Positions 33,743 to 40,107 of a stretch of DNA of 64,000 nucleotides are shown here, piece by piece. Every line of letters begins with the position of its first letter. Within the stretch, counting starts at the first letter, position 1. Source of the stretch: Bacteroides oleiciplenus YIT 12058 (GTDB lineage: Bacteria; Bacteroidota; Bacteroidia; Bacteroidales; Bacteroidaceae); contig NZ_JH992943.1 of NCBI RefSeq assembly GCF_000315485.1, positions 481,896 through 545,895 of the forward strand, written 5' to 3'. The notes beneath the pieces were generated by a model. It ran no database searches, was not told where the DNA came from, and saw only the letters and a program-made list of their open reading frames with translations. A program made the translations under genes and the position numbers.

Positions 33743-35035
33743 TTAATTTTCAATTTTCAATTTACCAAGTCTTACGGTTACCGCATTCTTATGTGCATCC
33801 AGATGCTCGTTCGCCGCCATCTCTTCAATAGCCGGACCGATATTCTTCATCCCTTCCGGACGGATTTCCTGGAATGTAATCTTACGGATAAAACTGTCGA
33901 GGCTCACACCGCTATACGCTTTCGCATAGCCATTAGTGGGCAGAGTATGATTCGTTCCCGATGCATAATCCCCTGCACTTTCCGGTGAGAGCGAACCTAG
34001 GAATACAGAACCTGCATTCACCACACGCTCCGCAACCTGCATATAATCCGCAGTCTCCACTATCAGGTGTTCGGGGGCATATTCATTCGTCAGTTCCAGC
34101 ACCTCTTCCATATCCTTCACCACAATGAGCTTACTGTTGGCAAGAGATTTCTCCGCAATTTCCTTACGTGGCAGGAGTTCCAATTGGCGCTCCACTTCCG
34201 CTTTCACAGCCTGCTGCAATGCTTCGGAAGTCGTAATCAGCATAGCCTGACTATCCACACCGTGTTCCGCCTGGCTCAGCAAGTCCGCAGCCACAAATAT
34301 CGGGTCCGCGGTCTCGTCCGCCAGCACTTCCACTTCCGATGGTCCGGCAGGCATATCAATCGCTACGTCACGCAGGCTGACCAACTGCTTCGCAGCCGTT
34401 ACATACTGGTTTCCTGGACCGAATATTTTGTAAACCTTCGGCACACTTTCCGTTCCGTAAGCCATTGAAGCAATAGCCTGTACGCCGCCTGCCTTGAATA
34501 TCCGATTCACACCTGCCACTTGTGCGGCGAAAAGAATGGCGGGATGCACCCGTCCTTCCCTGTCCGGTGGTGTGCAAAGCACAATCTCCCTGCAACCCGC
34601 TATCTTTGCAGGCACAGCCAGCATCAGCACAGTAGAGAACAGTGGAGCCGTTCCTCCGGGGATGTACAAACCCACCTTTTCAATAGCCACCGCCTTTTGC
34701 CAGCACGTCACGCCGGGCATGGTTTCCACCTTCTTGCCTTCAAAGCGCTGGGCAGCATGAAAAGTCTCTATGTTCTGTTTAGCCAGACGAATAGCCTCTT
34801 TCAGCTTTTCGTCCACCAGCGTCTCCGCTTCTTTCAGTTCCGCCTCCGTCACCACCAGCGATGTCAGTTCCACTTTATCGAACTTCGCTTCCATCTCCAG
34901 CACCGCACGGTCGCCCTCTGCACGCACGCGGTCTATAATCTCCCGCACCGTATCGAACAGATTCTCAGTATTCATCACCGGACGTTTCAGTATCTCCGCC
35001 CATTGTGATTTATCCGGATTATTTATTAATTTCAT
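33743..35035 (-). CDS. hisD: Histidinol dehydrogenase
   Basis: 430 residues. The family blocks are present: GLYIPGGTAPLFSTVLMLAV, MAYGTESVPKVYKIFGPGNQ, DMPAGPSEVEVLAD, LLSQAEHGVDSQA (with the zinc and catalytic His/Glu), NEYAPEHL and the C-terminal ANEHLDAHKNAV. It oxidises histidinol to histidine in two NAD-dependent steps using zinc. hisG lies 9 bases upstream and hisC 38 bases downstream. A TTTTTAATTTTCAATT tract lies at its end, a type seen at several gene ends in this window. Confidence 0.96.
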   Translation of the reverse strand: MKLINNPDKSQWAEILKRPVMNTENLFDTVREIIDRVRAEGDRAVLEMEAKFDKVELTSLVVTEAELKEAETLVDEKLKEAIRLAKQNIETFHAAQRFEGKKVETMPGVTCWQKAVAIEKVGLYIPGGTAPLFSTVLMLAVPAKIAGCREIVLCTPPDREGRVHPAILFAAQVAGVNRIFKAGGVQAIASMAYGTESVPKVYKIFGPGNQYVTAAKQLVSLRDVAIDMPAGPSEVEVLADETADPIFVAADLLSQAEHGVDSQAMLITTSEALQQAVKAEVERQLELLPRKEIAEKSLANSKLIVVKDMEEVLELTNEYAPEHLIVETADYMQVAERVVNAGSVFLGSLSPESAGDYASGTNHTLPTNGYAKAYSGVSLDSFIRKITFQEIRPEGMKNIGPAIEEMAANEHLDAHKNAVTVRLGKLKIEN

Positions 35036-35044
35036 ACCCTTTCC

Positions 35045-35899
35045 TTACAATATCATTTTCTCAATCGGCAACACCAAAATACCTTCCGCCCCCAGCGACT
35101 TCAACTTTCCGATAATCTCCCAGAAACATTTCTCATCCAACACCGTATGCACTGAGCACCAGCCTTCCTGTGCCAGCGGCATCACCGTAGGGCTCTTCAT
35201 CCCCGGAAGCACCTGAATGATTTCTTCCAAACGTTCTTTCGGCGCATTCATCAACACATACTTCTTATCTTCCGCCGTCTTCACTGCATCCATACGAAAA
35301 AGCAACTCTTTCAGAATCTCTTTTTTCTCCGCACACAAATTCCGGTTACCAATCAGCAGTGCCTCCGACTTCATCACCACTTCCACTTCTTTCAACCGGT
35401 TGCTCACCAGCGTAGAACCGGAACTTACAATATCAAAAATCGCATCCGCCAGTCCGATACCCGGTGCCACTTCCACCGAACCCGTGATAACATGTATCTC
35501 CGAATTTACTTCCTGAGTTTTCAGGAAAGTAGAAAGAATTCCCGGATAAGACGTAGCAATCTTACGCCCTTCGAACCACTGCACACCGGGATACTCTATA
35601 TCCTTCGGAATAGCCAGCGACAGACGGCACTTACTGAATCCGAGACGCTTGATGATTTCTGCATTCTCATTCTTCTCCACATATTCATTCTCACCCACGA
35701 TACCGATATCTGCCACTCCCGTAGCCACCGACTGCGGAATATCATCATCACGAAGAAATAATACTTCAATAGGGAAATTGGACGACTGTACCAGCAACGA
35801 ACGTTTCATTACACTCAGTTTTATATCCGACTCTCCCAGAAATGACATCGTCTCATCATAGAGACGGCCTTTAGCTTGTACTGCAATTCTTAATAACAT
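35045..35899 (-). CDS. hisG: ATP phosphoribosyltransferase, long form
   Basis: 284 residues, the long form with a C-terminal ACT-like regulatory domain, so no separate HisZ is needed. The catalytic part has LRIAVQAKGRLYDETMSFL at the start, the DIGIVGENEYVE loop, and the PRPP-binding region DAIFDIVSSGSTLVSNRLKE (about 145-165). The C-terminal part (about 205-284) carries the histidine feedback site. It commits PRPP and ATP to histidine synthesis. It is the first structural gene after the leader peptide and attenuator at 35970-36105, so both feedback and attenuation probably control it. Confidence 0.95.
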   Translation of the reverse strand: MLLRIAVQAKGRLYDETMSFLGESDIKLSVMKRSLLVQSSNFPIEVLFLRDDDIPQSVATGVADIGIVGENEYVEKNENAEIIKRLGFSKCRLSLAIPKDIEYPGVQWFEGRKIATSYPGILSTFLKTQEVNSEIHVITGSVEVAPGIGLADAIFDIVSSGSTLVSNRLKEVEVVMKSEALLIGNRNLCAEKKEILKELLFRMDAVKTAEDKKYVLMNAPKERLEEIIQVLPGMKSPTVMPLAQEGWCSVHTVLDEKCFWEIIGKLKSLGAEGILVLPIEKMIL

Positions 35900-35969
35900 A
35901 ACTTTATTTATAATTTTACGATTTAACCATTTACAAAAACTAAACTAGACTTAACTAAACTCCCAAAAA

Positions 35970-36007
35970 CAAAAAAACGAGGCCTGCCATTATCCGGCAA
36001 GCCTCGT
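35970..36007 (-). terminator. Attenuator terminator of the his operon
   Basis: On the minus strand a GC-rich hairpin (ACGAGGCTTGCC pairing with GGCAGGCCTCGT with one mismatch, 36007-35977) is followed by TTTTTTTG and TTTTT. It lies between the leader peptide and hisG. When charged tRNA-His is plentiful, fast translation of the leader should let this hairpin form and stop transcription. The competing anti-terminator was not worked out. Confidence 0.88.
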
Positions 36008-36048
36008 CATTCATTGTATCTTCAATTTATGCACATACAACCATACGC

Positions 36049-36105
36049 CTACCGATTATTCGTCAGGTAATGATGATGGTGATGATGTGCAACAATATTT
36101 TTCAT
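36049..36105 (-). CDS. hisL: Histidine operon leader peptide
   Basis: An 18-codon frame with ATG at 36103-36105 and TAG at 36049-36051. The product is MKNIVAHHHHHHYLTNNR, with six consecutive histidines. This is the hallmark of a his attenuator: ribosome stalling at the His codons when tRNA-His is uncharged prevents terminator folding. The terminator follows 42 bases downstream and hisG after that. The consensus promoter at 36129-36160 gives a leader of the expected length. Confidence 0.93.
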   Translation of the reverse strand: MKNIVAHHHHHHYLTNNR

Positions 36106-36128
36106 ACGATTCTTTTGTTTTGATGCGA

Positions 36129-36160
36129 CAAAAGTAAACTATCTGTTTGAAACTTCCAAA
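36129..36160 (-). promoter_or_regulatory. his operon promoter
   Basis: On the minus strand a TTTG -33 box (36157-36160) and a TACTTTTG -7 box (36129-36136) are separated by 20 bases, as in the Bacteroides consensus. Transcription would start about 15-20 bases before the hisL ATG. Confidence 0.7.
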
Positions 36161-36201
36161 GAATTATCACAAAAAGTTTCGTTTTACTATCATTTTCTTA
36201 G

Positions 36202-36308
36202 TTTCACCACAGAGGGCACAGAGTTCACAGAGGAAAAAAGTTATCTGTATGGGAATCTATATTCTCAGATATTGAATCTCTGTGAACTCTGTGTCCTCTG
36301 TAGTGAAA
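36202..36308. repeat. CACAGAGGA-type inverted repeat, second copy
   Basis: Arms 36202-36232 and 36278-36308 (31 bases, 29 matches) begin TTTCACCACAGAGGGCACAG and continue with a GTTCACAGAG unit, where the copy at 29726-29810 has GGACACAGAG. The loop is unrelated. It ends two bases before the stop codon of the thioesterase gene (36311-36313). Confidence 0.88.
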
Positions 36309-36310
36309 AA

Positions 36311-36802
36311 TCAAATCAGCGGCAGAATTTCTTCCTGTTCCACGTCACAATGATGGAAAAACATCTCCTTCTCCGACTTCTCCTGCGAGAATGTGAAATA
36401 AGTACATACCGATTCGGTACAAACCTCTCCAGCTTCATTATAAAGTTTTGCGTCGATAATCACGATATTCCGCTTCTGCTCGCGTATGGACGCCCGCAAC
36501 ACCACATGCGAATCTGTGGTAGACACCGACTTGCGGAAACGAGTTTCCATCTTCGAGGTCACCCCGGTAGTCTGCAACTTACGGATTATCACCCAGCCAC
36601 AAATCTCGTCAAGCAACACCGACTGAATTCCGCCGTGCAACGTCTTGACCCAACCTTGATACTCCGGACGCGGCTTCCAGATGCTCACCACCTCATCGCC
36701 ATCCTCATAAAACTCCATTTTCACACCAGCCTCATTATTAGGAGCACAACCGAAACAGTTGTATCCTTCCAGGTCTTTCCACGGATTGATAATCTTCTTC
36801 AT
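36311..36802 (-). CDS. PaaI-type hotdog-fold thioesterase
   Basis: 163 residues. The hotdog core has YNCFGCAPNNEAGVKMEFYE at about 14-33 and the active-site region WVKTLHGGIQSVLLDEICGW (about 51-70), with the HGG turn and the catalytic acidic residue (Asp/Glu of LLDE) on the long helix. It probably hydrolyses a small acyl-CoA in the cytoplasm; the substrate is unknown. A YD-repeat protein gene lies 23 bases upstream on the same strand, so they may be cotranscribed. The CACAGAGGA repeat touches its end. Confidence 0.82.
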   Translation of the reverse strand: MKKIINPWKDLEGYNCFGCAPNNEAGVKMEFYEDGDEVVSIWKPRPEYQGWVKTLHGGIQSVLLDEICGWVIIRKLQTTGVTSKMETRFRKSVSTTDSHVVLRASIREQKRNIVIIDAKLYNEAGEVCTESVCTYFTFSQEKSEKEMFFHHCDVEQEEILPLI

Positions 36803-36825
36803 ACAGTCTTGCTTTTTATATAGTT

Positions 36826-38391
36826 TTATTCATAATATACATACTCGCGTTCTTCGTACACTACAGGCACATCATTCACATACTTAATCCTGATTTTCCA
36901 GTTGCCACGGTCGTCTTTGTGGAATTTATAGACATACTTCGTTTCCTCCGTTTGCCCGTCGAGCCGTTCCGTGCCCGAAATCATCTCACCTTTCGCATTG
37001 TACCGATACGTATACACATTACTTCCCGTTCCGGGAGACAGCAAATACTCCTCTCCCACAATGCGCCCCTGGAAATTATACGCTCTCCGGACCGGATAAA
37101 CCGGTTCATCTCCTTCGGGCCGGACAAGCACTTTGCGCTCCACTTGCTGCCCATAGGAATCATATATATAACGGAATTCCTGACATTTTGTTCCATCTGC
37201 CTTATAGCCCACTTCCTGCACCGGATTTCCCTCCAAATCATAACGGAACACATCTCTCCGCACCGCTTGCCCTTTTCCATCCAATACCGAACAGTGCTTC
37301 AAACGGCCCTCCTTGTCATACAGATAATTCTTGCTTCCCGTCAGCTCATTTGCCGGAGTATAATAACTTTCTTTAGATAAATTGCCATTTTCATCATATT
37401 CATACCGGATATTCTTTGTAGGCACCCCCGTTTCCGAGAATACTTCTTCCCGGGTCTTCCGCCCGTTTTCATCAAATTCACATACAAAGAACAGCCCTTT
37501 CTTTTCTCCCTTGTCCACAGCTTGCGCACCTTTCGGCACAGCCACATACGAATTCTGCCGCACCTTCTTCACTTTACCATGCACAGGCAATTTCTCCCGG
37601 TCATTTCCACTACCGGCATATTCTATATCCCGGCAAACAATGAATTTCGGTTCTCCGTCTTCTCCGCAGCCTTCAAATCTCTCCGTCCAGTTGCCCGCTT
37701 CGTCTATTTTTCTTATAGGGTTCTTCTTCTCATCCTCTTTCACTACTCTCAGCTTCCCCATATGCAGCACACCCATCCTTTTCAAGACTGTCGTATCCCA
37801 TTTCTCTACGGAGAATTCTCTCAAGCGCTCCATTTTTTCGTCCGAACCATGCAATATCACCACTTGTTCCGGCTGTCCGTCCACACTATACATGATTTGC
37901 CTTCCCCACGTGGAACCCTTTTTATAATCGTGATTATATTTCTTCAGCACCTTTCCTTCTTCATTATACAAGGCAGAAACTATCCTAATGGTATCTCCCT
38001 GCCCGTCCATAAAGACAATACAGTTCAGACGGCCTTTTTCATCATATGTATAGTCCCAGCAGTCACTCACTCCCCTCTCTGCCGTAGCATAAATTTCACG
38101 GGACACCTGTCCGTCGGCATTATAGAGATATACCAGCTTGCCATGCGGACTGCCGTCCGGTTTCAGCCTGTTCTCCACCACTTCCCGACCTTTGCTGTCA
38201 TACTTCACAAACTGAATATAATCCACCACCTTACCCGTCACCCATGAAGTATCCTTCAATACAGGCTCATAAACCACTGTACGTATATTTTTAACGCCCG
38301 GATAATCTCCGGCACGAAGCGCAGCCGGAATTATGGTCAGCAACAGGAAAGAAACAAATATTTTATACTCCTCAAAAAATCTCATATTCAA
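36826..38391 (-). CDS. Exported YD-repeat (RHS-like) protein
   Basis: 521 residues with a signal sequence (FLLLTIIPAALRAG). About a dozen imperfect repeats of some 25-40 residues follow, each with an aromatic-Asp/Asn-x-x-Gly turn: YDSKGREV, YNADGQV, YDEKGRL, YNEEGKV, FDENGRK, YDENGNL, YDKEGRL, YDLEGNP, YDSYGQQ, YNFQGRI, YNAKGEM. This is the YD/RHS repeat type, which forms beta-rich solenoids or shells on the surface or in secreted toxins. No toxin or core domain (DPxG) is present at the end, so a structural or carbohydrate-binding role is possible. No function is assigned. Confidence 0.72.
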   Translation of the reverse strand: MNMRFFEEYKIFVSFLLLTIIPAALRAGDYPGVKNIRTVVYEPVLKDTSWVTGKVVDYIQFVKYDSKGREVVENRLKPDGSPHGKLVYLYNADGQVSREIYATAERGVSDCWDYTYDEKGRLNCIVFMDGQGDTIRIVSALYNEEGKVLKKYNHDYKKGSTWGRQIMYSVDGQPEQVVILHGSDEKMERLREFSVEKWDTTVLKRMGVLHMGKLRVVKEDEKKNPIRKIDEAGNWTERFEGCGEDGEPKFIVCRDIEYAGSGNDREKLPVHGKVKKVRQNSYVAVPKGAQAVDKGEKKGLFFVCEFDENGRKTREEVFSETGVPTKNIRYEYDENGNLSKESYYTPANELTGSKNYLYDKEGRLKHCSVLDGKGQAVRRDVFRYDLEGNPVQEVGYKADGTKCQEFRYIYDSYGQQVERKVLVRPEGDEPVYPVRRAYNFQGRIVGEEYLLSPGTGSNVYTYRYNAKGEMISGTERLDGQTEETKYVYKFHKDDRGNWKIRIKYVNDVPVVYEEREYVYYE

Positions 38392-38440
38392 TAGTCTTTT
38401 TCAATAACGTTGCCACAAATGTAACAATACTTCGGCACGC

Positions 38441-38472
38441 ACAAAAAAAGACGGGAAGTTTTTTACTTCCCG
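38441..38472 (-). terminator. Terminator of the amidase gene
   Basis: On the minus strand CGGGAAGT pairs with ACTTCCCG around an AAAAA loop (38472-38452) and is followed by CTTTTTTTG. It ends the HU-like/smalltalk/amidase transcript. Confidence 0.88.
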
Positions 38473-38479
38473 CCTCCCT

Positions 38480-38932
38480 TTATCCAACGTCCTGAAACTC
38501 TGCTTTTACTTCGAAACAAGGACATTCCTTTATCCTTTCCCACGGATCAACGATACCGTTATAATTCCTGTCAGGACTCAAATCCCGATGCCCCACCACC
38601 TTGGCTTCCGGATAACTTTGCAACAAAGTGGAAACAAGACGATGCATCGCCTCCGTCTGCCGGGATGTACGCGTGTCGGCAGGACGACCGTTCACATCCA
38701 GTCCACCCTCATAACACACCCCGATACTATCCGCATTATATCCGCGTGCATGTGCTCCCGGCACATCTTCGGGCCTCATTAGTTCCACTAGCCCCGACTT
38801 GCGGATATAATAATGATACCCCCATGATGAAAGGCCTCTGTAGCGATGGGCAATATCCACATCGTGGGCACTGAAATCACTGTCTGCCCTTGTAGCGGAA
38901 CAGTGAATAATAATCAAATCAATTTTTCTCAT
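38480..38932 (-). CDS. N-acetylmuramoyl-L-alanine amidase (T7-lysozyme type)
   Basis: 150 residues with no signal peptide. The Amidase_2 zinc ligands are His10 (LIIIHCSATR), His in VVGHRDLSPD (about 112), and Cys in ERIKECPCF (about 137). The substrate-binding GYHYYIRKSG and NADSIGVCYEGG strands are typical. It cleaves the amide bond between muramic acid and the stem peptide. Lack of an export signal suggests a phage- or element-type enzyme released by another route or by lysis. It is the last gene of the HU-like/smalltalk transcript and belongs to the accessory cassette 38480-42219. Confidence 0.9.
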   Translation of the reverse strand: MRKIDLIIIHCSATRADSDFSAHDVDIAHRYRGLSSWGYHYYIRKSGLVELMRPEDVPGAHARGYNADSIGVCYEGGLDVNGRPADTRTSRQTEAMHRLVSTLLQSYPEAKVVGHRDLSPDRNYNGIVDPWERIKECPCFEVKAEFQDVG

Positions 38933-38951
38933 CCTATCATCTCCTCCAAAA

Positions 38952-39047
38952 TTAGACCGTCATCGCATGAGCGCTCAATGCCCCCAATAGAGCAGAAGCT
39001 ACAGCGATTACTACTTTCAAAATTGCATCCCAGGTTATTTTCTTCAT
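38952..39047 (-). CDS. Smalltalk-family micro-protein
   Basis: 31 residues: a start MKKITWDAILKVV, then a hydrophobic IAVASALLGALSAHAMTV. A single amphipathic or membrane-seeking helix is likely. It matches the 'smalltalk' micro-protein family of Bacteroides, which is regularly found beside an HU-like gene and an amidase, as here. Its function is unknown. Given its neighbours, a membrane-active role such as a holin-like partner to the amidase is a fair hypothesis. ATG at 39045-39047, TAA at 38952-38954, 19 bases before the amidase start. Confidence 0.8.
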   Translation of the reverse strand: MKKITWDAILKVVIAVASALLGALSAHAMTV

Positions 39048-39123
39048 AATAATTAATGATTGGTTATTAGTTATAACTCCCTCCCACCGCGCAGCCTTTA
39101 ATTTTTAATTTTCAATTTTTAAT

Positions 39124-39609
39124 TTAACCAAGTGGATCCTCCTCAAGTCCTCCTTCCCCACTACCGGAGCCTCCTCCCTCCGAGCCACTGCCTCCCGTGC
39201 CGGGAGTCTGTAAACTTCGCGTCAGCACACGGGTATATGCCATCGTCTTGGTGATGTCCGTCAACCCCTTGCCGGGCCGGAAGTTCACTCGCGATTTTTT
39301 TATCATGGAGGCAGTAAAATCTTCCGCCTTTTCCACACCCTTGCTACTGACCCCCATTTGCATAGAGCCCAAATCTCCCAGTCTCACAATGCGTCCCGCC
39401 TTCAAAGCGCGTTTCGCCTCATAAATGATGCCCGCCAGTGCAGCACGCACATCAGTTTCCGTGCATGTGGTACGCCCGGTTATCGCCTCGCACATTTCGT
39501 CGAAGTCCAACTCGCCCGAAGCCTGCGCCAGGGCATAATACTTACTCGGCTCATCCTTCTTTGAAGGATTTTTACGAGCCACTACCGAATAGTTCATGGA
39601 TGTTGCCAT
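39124..39609 (-). CDS. HU-like DNA-binding protein of the smalltalk/amidase cassette
   Basis: 161 residues from the ATG at 39607-39609; the frame extends upstream but past the promoter. It is an HU/IHF-type fold with an N-terminal strand (NYSVVARKNPSKKDEPSKYY) and body ASGELDFDEMCEAITGR, VRAALAGIIYEAKRALKAGR, IVRLGDLGSMQMGVSSKG. The C-terminal tail is rich in Gly, Ser and Glu. It differs clearly from the housekeeping HU at 12945. It binds DNA, and its gene heads a transcript with the smalltalk micro-protein and the amidase. A TAnnTTTG box lies upstream. Confidence 0.88.
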   Translation of the reverse strand: MATSMNYSVVARKNPSKKDEPSKYYALAQASGELDFDEMCEAITGRTTCTETDVRAALAGIIYEAKRALKAGRIVRLGDLGSMQMGVSSKGVEKAEDFTASMIKKSRVNFRPGKGLTDITKTMAYTRVLTRSLQTPGTGGSGSEGGGSGSGEGGLEEDPLG

Positions 39610-39654
39610 AATAAAATTAAATTTAAAATATATGTGAATCATTGATTTACACAG

Positions 39655-39662
39655 CAAAGATA
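39655..39662 (-). promoter_or_regulatory. -7 box for the HU-like/smalltalk/amidase transcript
   Basis: TATCTTTG on the minus strand, followed by C, matches TAnnTTTG. It lies 46 bases upstream of the ATG at 39609 and excludes the longer HU-like frame. Confidence 0.65.
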
Positions 39663-39795
39663 GCTTTCCCGAAACACCCCTTTATCGCCAATGAAGCTTT
39701 ACGAATATTATTGAAACAAACACGTCCCAAAACTTTCTCAGACCGTTTATTTTTAGTAAATTTACATCACATTAGTAATCAATAAAGATAAAGAC

Positions 39796-40026
39796 ATGAA
39801 AGAAGAAAAAAGCACCTTCACAGTGCGCAGTTACACAAAATCGGAACTGGCTCACCTCTACAACCCGCAACTCACCCTCAAAAATGCCACACAAGTACTT
39901 CGCCGCTGGATACTCCACAACTCCGAATTATATGCCGGGCTGGTTCACCTGGGCTATCAGGACCGGAACCGAATTTTCACACCCCGCCAGGTGCAGGAAA
40001 TAATCAATTATCTGGGCGAGCCTTAA
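39796..40026 (+). CDS. DUF4248 protein
   Basis: 76 residues: FTVRSYTKSELAHLYNPQLT, then ATQVLRRWI and a C-terminal RNRIFTPRQVQEIINYLGEP. The KSELAHLYNP and FTPRQVQEIINYLG segments are helical and look like a winged-helix or excisionase-like fold. This matches the DUF4248 family, which in Bacteroides is found next to a BT4734/VirE-type gene. It may be a small DNA-binding regulator of the cassette. It diverges from the HU-like gene across 186 bases that hold both promoters. Confidence 0.8.
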   Translation: MKEEKSTFTVRSYTKSELAHLYNPQLTLKNATQVLRRWILHNSELYAGLVHLGYQDRNRIFTPRQVQEIINYLGEP

Positions 40027-40107
40027 ACATAACTTTACGCAGAAACGCAAAAGTTATTCCCTGTTATCGTACACATTCGTTAATTTGCACCCAAATTTTA
40101 ACAAACA

